A DNA stretch of 64,000 nt from Mactromeris polynyma (GCA_032209605.1 JASFXZ010000009.1:21687553-21751552), one strand, 5' to 3'; shown: positions 1 through 13,900, numbered from the stretch's first letter. Numbers and translations are program-made. Notes: generated by a model not told the origin, from the sequence alone.

Positions 1-550
1 TATACGAATCAACGATGGATGTGTGAATGTCATTACTAGTTTGTCTACATTAGACTTACATGTATTATGAAAAGTTGGATCTAAAATGGCTGCTTGCTCA
101 AATAGGTGTAATCTTAAGTCGTTGTACATACAACAGTCTATAAAATATTACAAACGTCACAATTACGATCTTCAAGTTTTATATGTGTATATCTCCCAGT
201 CTCGATTTTGATCAGTGCTACATCGCAGCGAAATTTACAAAATGCAGAACGGTGACACAAAGGTAAAATAATTTGAAAAAAAACTTTCCTTGACAAATTT
301 ATTCATTATTTTTCATTTTTTAAATTATGAACGGATGAATAGGTTGTATATACAACACCCCTATACACGATATTTAGGTAAACACGAAGATAAACGAAAT
401 CGCGAATTTGAGTGAAACGAGGTGTATACTATACTAATATAATGTTGTGAAAACACGCGGTGGTAATTGTTTAGCGATTGATGGTCCCAGACAATGAAAG
501 GATGAGCAGTGAGACTAATGTAAAAAAGTATGAACTACACATTGCGGTGA
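1..550. other. Non-coding stretch, nothing recognised
   Basis: AT-rich sequence with no long open frame, no recognisable RNA gene and no repeat I could match elsewhere in the window. Confidence 0.6.
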
Positions 551-1297
551 GCGCAGAGAAAGGTCCATCGGGTACACACATCACAATTCAAAATTTTAAC
601 CCTAGATCATTATTTTCCTCTACGAAACAAATTTGAAATGAAGCTAAGGTGCATAGATTTCACCTATTGTGTTTTGAATATACTTCATGTGCATAACTTG
701 TCATGTTGGACTATAAGGTCGTGAAACACCCACACTTAATTTCAGCTATGTTTGAAATCATTTATAACAGGTTGAACGATTGATTGAAAGATTTGCTTTA
801 GATTGATACTTTCTCAACTTTCTATAATGAATAACAGAGTTTTCTTCTTTTTTTTTCAAAATTATAATGAATAAACAAATTGCACAATGATAATTTGCAT
901 ATAGATGGTTTCAAATATCAACCCTCATTTAACACAGCTTGTATTTTGCATATCGAACTACAAATCTTCCTTTTATTAAAATAGCACAAATATGTTGGTA
1001 TCTTATTACTTCTGCTTTTGGTCTATAAATTAAATTTTCAAATTAACATAATGTTTGTAAAAAAACTGTAGCTTAAAGTACACTATGACTCTGCAAAGTC
1101 GAATAAAGAATGCATTCAGACATTATATATTACGTCGCGTTAACGCGAACATCCTCTAGCGAACTTATTCAAATTACTGAAAGAATCTTTTGCCTACGGA
1201 CATTCAATGGAGGAATCCTCTCCAGTCTGGAATCTCCTCTAATCCGAACTTTATAGTTTGTCCGATGGGTGTTCGGATTAGGGAGTTTCCACTGTAT
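551..1297 (-). mobile_element. Dispersed transposon-like repeat, copy 1 (inverted relative to copy 2)
   Basis: The reverse complement of this block aligns along most of its length with 4434-5318. The outer end reads TACAGTGGAAACTCCCTAAT at the 1297 side, with a TA that could be a mariner-type target site. The other end is marked by a GCGCAGA-like motif. No transposase frame is visible, so it would be non-autonomous. This copy is about 140 bp shorter than the other because the middle, around 830, lacks a segment present in copy 2. An inverted segmental duplication is the alternative reading. Confidence 0.6.
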
Positions 1298-2198
1298 ACA
1301 TAAGTCTCATATGAATTTCATATTTATAGAAATGGGTTGTTTAAAATGATAATTGGTAGGTAATTGCAGAGGACGTAGTGGTCATATCTAGGTGTTGGGG
1401 ATATATTCAGGGCTGTGATGTCGTGGGGTCGAAGTGTCTAGGGGCCTACTGTATAAATGGTCAAGTTTGCTACGTGGTAATGTTTGCGAATTTCGTGAAT
1501 TAAAGAATGTCACAAAAATATCAGCAAGCGTATTATACCTGGTTCACAGGCACACATTTTATTATTAGTATGACTTTACTTTTAAACAATAGTAATACCC
1601 TTTTCGGAGATTCGCAAATATTTCTGCTCGCGAAACGTCTGAAATCGCCGATCCGCGAAATTTTGGACACGTAAAAATAATTATGATTCAGTAAACTGAA
1701 GCGCCAAAGATTGAATATGTCGCGTTAGAAGCTTTGCTCGGTACAAGCATTAGAAAGTTCATAACTGAGAAATATACTAATACCAGTCTTTGTTGAGCGA
1801 TATTCAGGACATGTAGGATTTAATTATCATTATGACAACATTGCTTCTGTTTGCGAGACGAAAATTCAGCTGTTTAGCTGGAGGTTAATCACCTGCCATC
1901 CACTGATAGCAAGTTATCGTCGTGACATCAAATATTGCAGAAAATCAATATCAGTCTATTAAGGTACAAGAATTAATTTTGTTATCAAGAAACACATTAA
2001 ATAATATCGCTCATTTCGACATAAGGATTTATTTGTTGCCTTCGTCTAGGAGGGAGATCCGACAAAATATAAAGAGGAAGCTCTTCAAAGCGACACTCTA
2101 GTGAGCAACAACAGCATTACGATATTTTCTGTGTTATGATTTTACTGTCAATTTTAACGTCTTCAGAGCAACCTCCTCTAAACAAAGGCCAACATTGG
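1298..2198. other. Non-coding stretch, nothing recognised
   Basis: No supported gene or RNA. It leads directly into the 27-bp array. Confidence 0.5.
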
Positions 2199-2792
2199 TG
2201 TGTATCCGAGAGTGTCCAGAATTTGTGTGTATCCGAGAGTGTCCAGAATTTGTGTGTATCCGAAAGTGTTCAGAATTTGTGTGTATCCGAAAGTGTTCAG
2301 AATTTGTGTGTATCCGAGAGTGTCCAGAATTTGTGTGTATCCGAAAGTGTTCAGAATTTGTGTGTATCCGAGAGTGTCCAGAATTTGTGTGTATCCGAAA
2401 GTGTCCAGAATGTGTGTGTATCCGAAAGAGTCCAGAATTTGTGTGTATCCGAAAGTGTCCAGAACGTGTGTGTATCTGAAAGTGTCCAGAATGTGTGTGT
2501 ATCCGAAAGTGTTCAGAATTTGTGTGTATCCGAGAGTGTCCAGAATGTGTGTGTATCTGAAAGTGTCCAGAATGTGTGTGTATCCGAAAGAGTCCAGAAT
2601 TTGTGTGTATCCGAAAGTGTCCAGAACGTGTGTGTATCTGAAAGTGTCCAGAATGTGTGTGTATCCGAAAGTGTTCAGAATTTGTGTGTATCCGAGAGTG
2701 TCCAGAATGTGTGTGTATCTGAAAGTGTCCAGAATGTGTGTGTATCCGAAAGTGTTCAGAATTTGTGTGTATATAAAAGTGTCCAAAATTTG
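2199..2792 (+). repeat. 27-bp minisatellite, about 22 copies
   Basis: The unit resembles GTGTATCCGAGAGTGTCCAG plus AATTTGT (27 bp). Because 27 is a multiple of three and the unit has no stop in several frames, it produces long open frames on both strands (for example repeated CVSESVQNL on plus and YTQILNTFG-like on minus). These are artefacts of periodicity. The later units show a higher-order pattern: a block of six variants is repeated twice before the array ends. Confidence 0.95.
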
Positions 2793-3833
2793 GTCAGGAG
2801 AACTTTTACTACATGCTGTAGAGGAAATACTATTTTTTTCAATCGGATCACCTCGGCTATTTTTAAATAGACTCTTTCCGAACTGGTACGGTAATTGCGG
2901 ACATATTGCGACTGTCACTTTTTATCAAACCGCGCACTACGTTTTTTATGCAAATTTATTGCTGAATTATACGTAAAGCACTTACCCATTACATAACGTA
3001 CATGTCACGTATCGGCAATTTTTGCGAATTTTAAACAGTCACAAATAAGCGTAGAGAGTTATCGTTACTTTACATTACTGATTCACTGTGTCACATATTG
3101 AACATATGAGTGAATGTAAACTGTATGGATACTACAGTTTAATAACGCCATTTGATCTATTTTGAACCAAAGTGCGTTCCATAGTTTTCATAATTATACT
3201 TGCATGGAAATATTGTCATTTACTTTAACAATTACTTAACAATACGATTTGTGCGCAGAAACTCGCGGTGCAATAAAGAAAGGATACGTTAGTTACAAAC
3301 ATACAACTTCTGTAGGCTATTCAGGATTCGACCAAAAAAGCGGAAGTACGGTTAAAACTGTCAAGAATTATTGTCGGTAAGTTTCCCTCAGGGACTGGCA
3401 AATAAAGTTTATTTATAAACATAAAGTCTAGCTTGAAACTTTGAGGATATTGCAAAAACTAGATGGTTTGTCATTTACTTATTTTTACATTTTAATGATG
3501 AAATTAAAATCTTTATAATATATAATTATTTTATTCGATTTTTATTATTGATAATTAAACGGTTATCATACATGTAATAACCTTGCTGTACACGGAGTAT
3601 CATGAGCGAGTGAAAGTGAACATTACGTGAACTTTTGTTATAATTTCTAAACGGTTTGAAATATTCCACTCAAATGTTCCCCGTTGGCAGCACGCTTTTG
3701 CATTGTTATCGCATTAAGTATTTAATTCCACATTAAAAATAAGAAATTCAAAGCGGTTTTAAATACTCTTATTTACATGTTACGCCGTGAACGGTCGGAA
3801 TGTATTTTAAGAGATTTTGTACATATTTAGTAC
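2793..3833. other. Non-coding stretch, nothing recognised
   Basis: AT-rich, no supported gene. The open frames running in from the minisatellite stop soon after it. Confidence 0.5.
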
Positions 3834-4009
3834 ACAGTCGGACCTCCTTCTTTGAATTCAGCGGGTCCGAAATTTTATTTCGAATAATACAGAGTTTCGA
3901 ATAGCCCATTTGAAATCGACGTGCCTAAAAAATACACATGGACATGATATTTATTTCGGATGATACCAATTATTCGGATAGAAGGTTGTCGGATAAACGA
4001 GGTCCGACT
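3834..4009 (+). mobile_element. MITE family B, copy 1
   Basis: About 176 bp with terminal inverted repeats of the form ACAGTCGGACCTC...GAGGTCCGACT. Related copies lie at 42440, 51784 and 54752. The ends and TA flanks resemble Tc1/mariner-derived MITEs (inference). No coding capacity. Confidence 0.75.
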
Positions 4010-4115
4010 AATTTATTTCATTTATTTCTTAACCAGCGTGTTCTTATATATGATGTATCTTAAACAAAATTCAGCTCACATCGTCAAAATGACCTGTTTC
4101 ACCTTATGTCACCGC

Positions 4116-5430
4116 TACAGTAAAACTTCGAAACCTCGAACAGTTTTGGCTCGAACACAGTAGATACCTCGAACAGGTTCTTAAGTCCCGGCAAAACCCC
4201 TTCTTATTTCATTTCATCTAACAGTAGATCACTCGAACAGACATAGGTCGAACACTCGAACAGGATGTGTGGTCCCTAGCTATCATTTCATTCATTGTTC
4301 ACCATAGATGGGTCGAACAATACAATAATTCACACCTTTCATTGATCGCTTAATATACTATTATTTGTTGACGGGTAAGATTGGCGACACATGTTATTCG
4401 CACTTCGTGATAATTACTTGCCAGTTGTACATGTACAGTGGAAACTCCCTAATCCGGACACCCCTCAGACAAACTATAAAGTTCCGGACTCCTCCATTGA
4501 ATGTCAGTGGGCAAGACATTCTTTCAGTAATTTGAATAAGTTCGCTAGAGGTTGTTTGCGTTATTGCGATGTAATATATAATGTCTGAATGCATTATTTT
4601 ATTCGATTTTGCAGAGTAATTTAAGCTACAATATTTTACCGAAGTTATGTAAATTTGAAAATTCAATTCATAGCCCAAAATCATAAGTTATAAGAGACAA
4701 ACATATTTATGCTCCATTCATAAAATGAAGATTTGCAATGCGATATGCAAAATACATGCTTTGTTAAATTGTGGTTGATATTTGATTTCTTCCATTAATT
4801 ATCATTATAATTTGTTTAGTCGTTATAGAAATTGTAGAAAATTCGATTCTTCAGAATATGCACCACTATAAACGCCTCTCGTTTAATTAAAACTGTATGA
4901 AAGCATTGAATATAATTAACTTAAGATTTTGACCTACAGTTCATTCTTAAATAGATGTAGAAATTACAGCAAAATTACATTGTGCAGAAAATGTATTAGA
5001 TATCTTATTTCTTAGAATTTTATTGATATATTCACTGCATAAGGTGGATATATCAATCTCAAGCAAGTATTTCAATGAATCATTCAACATGTCAAATGAT
5101 TATAAACCTAGCTGAAATTAAGTATGGGTGTTTTGCGACGTTATACCGTCCATAAAACCTGACAAGCTATGCACAAATTACGATGTGTTTTCAAAACGCC
5201 ATACCTGAAAACTATGCACCATAGCTTCATTTCAAAAGATTTTTCGTAGATGAAAATAATGATCTAGGATTACAGTTTTGAATTGTGATTTGTGTACCTA
5301 ATGGGCCCTTTTCTGCGCCTTGACTGTCAGTTAGGACATATACGCGTATACCGTAGATGCCTCGAACAATAGATGGCTCGAACTAATTCCTAGGTCCGAC
5401 GGCAGTTCGAGGTTTCGAAGTTTTACTGTA
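4116..5430 (+). mobile_element. TIR element (family D) containing a nested second element
   Basis: The left end reads TACAGTAAAACTTCGAAACC and the right end is its reverse complement (GGTTTCGAAGTTTTACTGTA, ending at 5430). The inverted match extends over about 26 bp and is flanked by TA. Internal motifs of the CTCGAAC type recur near both ends. The interior is occupied by the family C element at 4434-5318, so the pair is a nested insertion. No transposase frame survives. Confidence 0.75.
4434..5318 (+). mobile_element. Dispersed transposon-like repeat, copy 2 (nested)
   Basis: Starts TACAGTGGAAACTCCCTAAT and aligns in reverse complement with 551-1297. It sits inside the family D element and therefore arrived later. 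It contains a short open frame of about 65 codons that is not supported as a gene. Confidence 0.6.
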
Positions 5431-7497
5431 TTTACTTCAAATGCATACCAGTGTTTTAATATAGATCTAACCTTACTGCAATTGTGCACATATATTCAAT
5501 TAGAATTCTTCAAATTACTGACAAATGTATATGTCTCTATCACAACCAGGTGTGAGTTATTAAAACGATACGTAAATGTTGGGATACCCTTCGTATTCAT
5601 GGCTTTGTGCATGTATCAATCTATACTATATTATAATCTACCTGAAATGCAATGGTTGTGATTTCTGCCGATATTCACGTTGTGAGTGTGCACACATAGG
5701 ACTAGGGACGAATGAAACTGGAATAACGGTACAGTTTCATTTATTAAATGCATTTTGATATTAAAGAGAAAGTTATGGTGTTTTGAACTTAATGCGTCGA
5801 AAATGCCACTGTTTTTTATGGATATAACATTGGACCCAAGTACCCGATTGCCAATTACCCACGTGTAAAATACCCAATGACATACTTCCCGATGAAAATA
5901 CTTTAATAAAGTGTGATTTCTCAAACCACTTAATAATACATTGTACAAGATAAACTAAGATCGCTGGCACCAGAGAAACAACAATAGACTTAAAACATTT
6001 AATTCTACGAGTTGAAAATCGTGTCACATCGGAACAGAAACTACGCTACCATGTAATTGAGAGACAACATTGCAATCAGAGTTTGGTGGCGTCCTTGATG
6101 CCTGCATCACTGTTTGTCTTGTATCAGACATTGAAGATAAGGGCGACTTATAAACGCTGACATATCAAGAAAAATAAAGGTCTACATTAAGGATTATTAT
6201 TATAGATAGTATATTCAAGAATATTTCACATAAACAATGCAAATACGAGTATATATGTAAAAATAACGAAATATTATACATTGGTCAATGGTCATTTGAC
6301 ATGCAATAGTATGATTGATAAACATATTATAAATATGAATATAGTACGCATTACATTTTCATTGATACAATGTGAAAAATAATAGAATAGTGAAGAGAGA
6401 ATACAATTTAATTACTTATTTCTAATACAACTCATTTCTTAGGTTAAAAGCTTTATGGATAAACAATGACAGATTATTAACAACAGTCTTATTTTCTGAG
6501 CTTAATAATTCAACAAATGTTGGTATATTGTATTTTTCTGTAATACTGTGTACAATGGACGTTCAAACAAAAAATGAAATTATATTGCATAACTGACATT
6601 TTCTATCTTGCTTGAAGTGGTATTTTGGCTGGTTTGTGCCATCGTCCAGCTTCGATTTCTAATCTATGCGAAGATACTCTAAAACGTGTAAGTGATTTTT
6701 TAAATTATGAAACATTTATTACATTAAGATATGAATGGAATTTAAAATCAGTACACGTATAAGGAACGTTTTTATGTAATAAATGTCATTCACTGTACGT
6801 AATCAAACGATATATTAGAACACCCTCTACACAATTCCTACTTTCGTTTTGATGTCTACAGTCGCGGCAACGTATGGTTTGGAAACACGTCATATGTTTT
6901 ATCTTGTAATTGCTTTAAATTATGTTCTTGCTTGGTACCACACAGCACAGTCATAGGTAGCACTAAACCATCTCATTCACGATCGTCTTGTTATAGTGAT
7001 GGTGTTATGCTCCAGTCACCAGCTTTGACTAAAGGTGTACATTATAAATATCAATGCCATACTACTCAGGTTCAATGATATTCTCTAGATAAGTTGAGAA
7101 CCATTAGATTGTCTAAAAGCTCATGCTTTGTGCTAATGAGAGGCACTTTAGTGTTCAGTACTGCTTAAATATTTATATATAATACATATTAATCAAGATT
7201 GTTAATCAAGTTGTTCATTCAAATGTATTATTCCAGTAGCGAATAATGAATGGTTTCAGTGCCAGTTTGAGTAATATTCACAGTTTTATCTTCTTCAATC
7301 TCTACGTACGTGCCGAGTATGTTAATAAAGATATATATTCAAATATTGTTATTGCCAGAGGAGGAAATGTTTCACACCCGAAGGAAATAGCATATATTGG
7401 TGTGTAGCAGACCAGAACAAAAACGGCTTTAAAAGTAAAATACTAATCTAATTACAAAGACAAAACTTATGATGCGTTTATTTTGTACTTTAGTTTA
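5431..7497. other. Non-coding stretch, nothing recognised
   Basis: AT-rich sequence with short open frames of 60-105 codons on both strands that show no domain, signal peptide or splice context. I see no RNA gene or repeat family here. Confidence 0.5.
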
Positions 7498-7680
7498 TTG
7501 GGCGCAGTTATCGAGGGGTATGGCGCCCGACTCCTAATCCGAAGGTCGTGAGTTCGAGCCCTGTGATGAGCGGGGTTTGATCAAGATCAAAATCCCTCAA
7601 TTTGGCGCGAGTACTGGTTGGTAGCCGAGAGTGACTAGTATAAGTTGTAAGAACTTGTTTCACAATCGATATAAAATAAA
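7498..7680 (+). mobile_element. tRNA-derived SINE
   Basis: The head carries a B-box-like GGTCGTGAGTTCGAGCC preceded at the right distance by an A-box-like segment, as in a tRNA. It has no clean acceptor stem or CCA-side pairing and runs into an unrelated body and an A-rich tail. It reads as a SINE with a tRNA promoter, not a functional tRNA gene. Confidence 0.6.
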
Positions 7681-8337
7681 TAAGTTTTAGTAAGTTTGTT
7701 GTCCAGTAAAAAATATAATGTTTGATGCGTTTACTGGGGCTTGAAATTGAAGCAAAGCTCTTATATCGAAACTACTTAGTACAACTTTACCATCCTGGGT
7801 TGAGATTTTATTTATTATCTTTAACATACTATCAGGGCTAGTACATACCGGTAATACATAACTCATCCAGAAAAATCAATAATGTCGCAAAATAATGCGT
7901 TTTAATTAGTTGATTTTACATTTTGTCTTCGCTATAACAACACTTTAATTTGCAAATGGGTCACGTGATCATCCGAGGCATGATAAACTACGGTGCACCG
8001 TCCGATTCATAACCCGGTATGTACTAGCCCTGATACTATACAATAAGGGATTTACCTTAATTTTATTTCTAATCATGAAAATAAAGTATTGTTCAATCAT
8101 ATATGATCTTATTTATATTCAGTAGGAATTTACTGGAATTCATTTTGAAGAGTAATACTGTATAATGGAAGTGAGTTGTTGCGTTTTAAATTACTAGCGA
8201 ATTAGAAGCTCAATTCAATTCAAACATAATTTACATGTACAAACTATATGTCGTATTCTTGGTTAGTATAGTCTATTGAAAACTACACATATATTACCAG
8301 TGTATTTCTATTTTACCCAACATATTGGTACCTGATC
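7681..8337. other. Non-coding stretch, nothing recognised
   Basis: No supported gene. AT-rich sequence between the SINE and the MITE. Confidence 0.5.
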
Positions 8338-8586
8338 GGCCCGATCTCCCGAAGCATCTCAAATCAAAATCTCAGCTCAAATATTGTCTCAAATCAGTGA
8401 GATTTTTCTCATCTGAGTCCGGACTCAAAATTGATGTCACGAAACGAAAATAATGAGATTGATTTTTTTCTCATTTCTTTTCAAGAGATGCACATTGAGA
8501 ATATGCTCAAAGTCTGACTCAGATTTGAGCCAAAACTCAATATTGAGCTGAGATTTTGATTTGAGATGCTTCGGGAGATCGGGCCC
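8338..8586. mobile_element. MITE with about 48-bp terminal inverted repeats
   Basis: The left end GGCCCGATCTCCCGAAGCAT and the right end ATGCTTCGGGAGATCGGGCC are reverse complements. The match continues inward for about 48 bp with one single-base gap. Total length is about 249 bp and there is no coding frame. A target-site duplication is not obvious. The near-perfect arms suggest a fairly young insertion. Confidence 0.85.
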
Positions 8587-10663
8587 ATGTCTGCAAACCA
8601 GTTGTCTACAAATCTTCCATCTGGTTAGTTTACTGACTGGTCAGTAGTCTGGTAAATTGAATAGTTTGATCAGTGTTTGTCTTTAACAGTCAACTAACTA
8701 TTTGAAGTCGCCTCTGCTAGAAAGTATATTTCACACTTGAACTTAGCATCATCATTAATAAAAAGGTGTTGAAATACTTTTTGTCATAAGTTCGTTTTTG
8801 GTCTCCAGATTTTGCTAGAATCACATGACATATCCAATGTAATAATGACAAATCGTTATTGATGAAGACTCTTAATTCACGCGGTGGTTAAATGTTTGTT
8901 GGGTGCTAATATGTAGCCTAACTGACATCTGGGGATTTGCTTTAACCAAATATTCGAGTCATGCGTTCACCACAAACGTACATTGTATAATTATGCTTTT
9001 AAGCTATTTCAGGGACATACATGTTGTGTCCAATTCACCACAGATAAATTCAATGCATGCTATTTTACTGCATTTATAACCAATAATTCAATGTGATTTA
9101 AGTTGATTATTGCACGAATGCTATACATGTAATTACCTCTGAAACGCGATAATAAATGAAGTATGTTGATATATTCTTATCGCCGTCCCAGAAATAAGTA
9201 CGTATTAAATGCAAAACGGAATAATCGTGAAAACACAGATAAAACTGTTAACTTCGTCTCACACTTTTCTAACTGAACCTGTTGAATTTCGTGCTAGTTT
9301 TTGTTTTTTCTTGTTTTTTTAACCCATTTTTCAACATTTGCAGGAACTTATTCCCAGATATATAGCAGGCCCACACCTAATGCTTTAAATATTGACAATA
9401 ACGATCGCCATTTTTTTCGCGCTTAAGTTAAGATTGCATACGTGGGGTAGTAATTACTCTTTGGAGAAATCACTTAATTAATTTTCTTTCAAACCAAGTA
9501 ACAAATTGTAACAAAGTTATTGCACCATCAAATTATTGTGTATGTAAGTGTGATAATGTGGAAGGGGAGATAACACACGCATTAACCTTGTTACAATTTC
9601 CCGTGATTGCATCTTAGTTTAATCAGCAGTGAGGAGTATAGCATCACGAATAGATTCTGTATCTGGTAGAATTTCAATGATAAGCAGAAACAAAAGTACA
9701 TTTTGTATACAGAAAACGTTACTGATTCTTATATAGAAACATTACAAACGTGCATGCTTATGGTTCGGTCGTGTTTATCTTATATGGACAATAACATTGA
9801 TTTTCAACGACGATCAGAGACTTGCCGCGTGGTTACGGTAACATAAGAACGAGTCATGAATGACAAATTAATCCAGTACTTAGGCCACATATATAAATCA
9901 TTGTTTTCCGTCTCCCGACCTTGCATTGTGAAGTTCAGTAGAATGGTACTGTCGATTCAAATTTAGGTGAGAGTACCATCATTGTGTACACTATGACTAT
10001 TGGTCAATATTGTGCACAGCATGTTTTCATTGGTTGCCCACTTCACAGTTTGTTTACAACCACTCTGAAGTAAATACAAACGGACTATAGGAAGGGCAAA
10101 TTGTTTTGTTTTGTACTTGCTTATCTATAGTTTTCTTGATCAAAATTATCCTACTGTGAGTCAGTGACTCTTTTTGGAGCGCAATATTTTTGATGGGCGA
10201 CTCTGGAGACAACACACACATACCTTTTAGTTCAGGCAATCTACTTAAGTTAATAAAACAAGATGTGACGACTATTTTATGACGGGCTATGTAGACATAT
10301 GTGCTCTCGACACGTCATAGCGGTGCTCCAAGTTGCAAGTTAGCCGTCGTTATACCGATTATTACTATCAAACGTTCATGGTTTAAGGCAGATATCTATC
10401 AAACTTACAAGACATAACATAAATTGAGTGGGTATCTCTTTCTCTGTGGTATTCCTTTATTATTTACTACAGAAAAAAGTGGTGATTTCAAAGATCAAAT
10501 AGATTGAGAGTGCTGGATAAAGCATTTTTCATTGAGGCCATTTCGGATTTTTCTATAGCTAGCGTCTCCATATCGTCGTCGGTGCATGATATTGGTGTGA
10601 CGTTGGCAGTAGTAGCAATAACTACCATAGACCGATGGCGACGTTCGCATATCATTAGTCTCA
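8587..10663. other. Non-coding stretch, nothing recognised
   Basis: No supported gene or RNA. Short open frames only. Confidence 0.5.
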
Positions 10664-10903
10664 TAGGAGAGTCACAATTTCAATATTTCATCTTCACGAA
10701 TTCAAAATCTTGAAATCGTGAATTCAGGAATTTCAGTTCACCATTTCACGATTTCAAATTCGTGAATTCACGATGTCAACTTCATGACTTCACGATTTCA
10801 ACTTCACACGTTTTTAATATTTAATTCGGAAAGTTGAAATCATGAATTCACAAATTCAAGATTATGAGTTCGTGAAGTTGAAATCGTGAAATCGTGACTT
10901 TCC
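10664..10903. mobile_element. Foldback/palindromic element, copy 1
   Basis: Built from repeated GAATTCA and GATTTCA/TGAAATC words in both orientations, with outer ends GAAAGTCACGATTTCA-like that are inverted copies of one another. A similar block is at 43198-43415. It would fold into a long hairpin. No coding. Confidence 0.65.
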
Positions 10904-13900
10904 TAGTACAGAAATGTTGAAGTATGAATATCGCCAACGGTTTTTGTATGTAACAGCAGTAAAACGGTTAGTACGTTATTACTTATCTTACTGCAAACAG
11001 TACTGACAGTAATACGGTGGTATCTACTATACAGTTAATTTCCAGGTGTATGCAGACATACACATTTCATGTGAATTTAAGAGTACACTGAACAAAATTT
11101 CTAAACGTCCACTTGGTATTTCGTCGAAATATAAGAACAGAAACAAGTGTACACATTTGCGCATATTGAACAGACGGGCAACCTGAAATACATTTGTATT
11201 AATAAAAAGTGGTAATAATTATATATTCTTATAATTATTTTCTAAATCATATTTGAATTGATTAATTAATTGATACAGTTAGTCATATACCGACGGCACT
11301 GGCGCATTCTTCAGAGGTCTTTTCTGTTTTTCGTGTTGGACATACAACGTGGATTGCATTGAAATGAAATTTACCGCTTACTACATAGTACACGTGATCC
11401 TCGTGGTCAAATATGTATTTTCTTTGTTGGAAGTCGATAGAGTGAGAATGCCAAATTTTAAGTCGGCATTTAAAACCGTTTTCTTAAATTTGAATTTATT
11501 ACATGGACGTTTAGACAATTTGTTCAGTGTAATGATAGCGTTTCTACTACATGTAATTCGCTCAATTTTGAAGATGTATACATTAACAGTGTGAATATGA
11601 CCATTTACTGCAATACTGCATGTAATGTTGCTTCAACTTCTGTATTTAAGAAGAGTTCAGACATTATGCAATTTAGTTATATGTTTAACTTTTCTGCTTA
11701 ATAACCCGGATACATACCAGTACTTATTTCTTTATTTATGTGTAAGTCAAGTATATAAATGAGTTTGACAATCATCGTTCTGCAGCAATGATTGAAGAAC
11801 ACTATCGTCTTTATGGGCATTGGTATTACTGGTTCGGTAATTTTTATATGTAACTCTTCAATTAAACGGAGGAAGAAAATTTGTAAATAATATATACATA
11901 CATGCGTACAATATATACTATAATATACCAACACTTAGACATGGTTTATGCACGCAGTTAATCTACGTTCATAGATCTACTCTGTTCTGTTTAAATATGC
12001 ACCTAACATAATAATAATCATTATATTCTTGTTTTATGGTTTAATTTTTCTACCGTTTACGTCGATGACGATTCTAATGGCTGGTAGTGACATTTTAAGG
12101 ATTGCATAATATCATTTCAAAAACTGAGCAAAGCAATTATATACATAATAAATAACTAGTAATAATTATGAAGAGTCATAAACGATAGGTTTTGCAAAAT
12201 AATCGAGTTTCGCTCTTTTACGTGGAAATTACGATAGTGTAGCGAATTATATATTTTGAGTATTACGTGTGCATTATTCACGGAATGATTTCTCTTTTAC
12301 AGGAAAAAAACAATTTTAATCCTTTTCAATTTATTTTATATAAGTTATACAGATGATTTGTCTAAACAATTGCAACATCTGTATTACATTATAAATAGCA
12401 ATAATATAATAAGTTAAAAACAATTAAATAATGTCAACGCAAAAAATATATTTATTGTACATCCAAGGTGTCTTGTAAGTTGTTTTGCCGTGTGTGCGAC
12501 CTGCGTATCAGGACACCACTTGTCCAGCTACAACAATCCAGTGATATAATTGAATGTTGTATTTTGTTTGTTTATGATCTTGTAATTTTCTAGTAATAGC
12601 AGTATAGTAGGGATAAATAAACATGTGCGCCTTGTTTGATTTCGTTCATTTATTTCCTTAATGTGGATTAAATACATTTTTAAAATACTCTCAAATACTA
12701 TCCTGAACAGAATATATATAAAAAGAAAGCTATAAGACTATTCCATCTAACGGCATATGAAAATGATCTATTAAAACATGGATGAAATGGCCAATAACCC
12801 CACTTCCCTCATAGAACATTCAATGATGTTCAGATGACGTCGCCAAAACAAAATGACGTTGCTGTGAGCATGGCACGTGTTGTCTTTAAAACGTAATAAA
12901 ATGAAAATGAAATAGTATAGAGTCAAACGATTTTTAAGGTTCTTAATTTCTGAGGCAACAGAAATTGTAAAAACCTGAAAATCGAAATTTTGTCATTAAG
13001 CCCCGTTTTCCTGGAGAACGACCCATATATATTGGTCCCAGGTTTCATCAACAAAATCGAACTCCAATAGTTTTTTTCTTTATAATCATAAAACAGAATG
13101 CTTGAACCGTTTATCGGATACATAGATCTAAGATAGCCCGAGGCTACATATTAATGTGTTATACCTGTTATCAATCGGTGATCATCGGAAAATTTACGAT
13201 CACTTACGGAAACTACCGACAGACAAATTGACTGCTGACCAAAAGCACCATCGATATCGATCTGCATCTACTGGATTTATCTGATAAGCGATATTGTTGG
13301 GTATGACACAATGAACTGGTCATGATGGGAGCTGGACAAAACCGCTTTTCATCACACTTTGCTAATGCAGACAAATGCCCTTCCGTGATATTTGCAAGCA
13401 GGGTAAAATCCCTCCCTTTAAATATCAGGACGAACAAAACCATTCCTTTACCACACGAAAGGCTATTTAAATGGTTATCTTACATTTTATCGGGCCAGTA
13501 CATGTCCTAAGTTGACAAGTAATATTAATACTGGTTAATATTTTGTTTAAGCGAGATCGTTTTTAATCTCCTTGGTAGGGACTTTGTTAGCATTGTCAAA
13601 ATAACGAAAGGGGTCTAGTCCACCCGAGAAAAAAGTGCATGATGCAATCGTTAAGGGATGGTTTGAAGTCACTTCAATCAAGCATGCTTTACGTTTTGTG
13701 AATAATTGACCAACATACAAAACGATAATACATATCACAACTGAATACTTAGTAAATCATAGACCGGGTGAATCTTACGTTACAAAGATAAGTAGACTTT
13801 GTGGATAAGTCAACTTCAATGCTTGGCAACACCACTAGGAAATGGTATTGATTTCGGGAAAATAAAAGGAAATATTCCATAGCAGCAAGTGTTTCAATGT

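Noticed and set aside
2136..2976. Open frames of about 245-260 codons on both strands
   Set aside because: They are produced by a stop-free 27-bp tandem repeat; several frames on both strands are open at once and the flanks have no gene signals.
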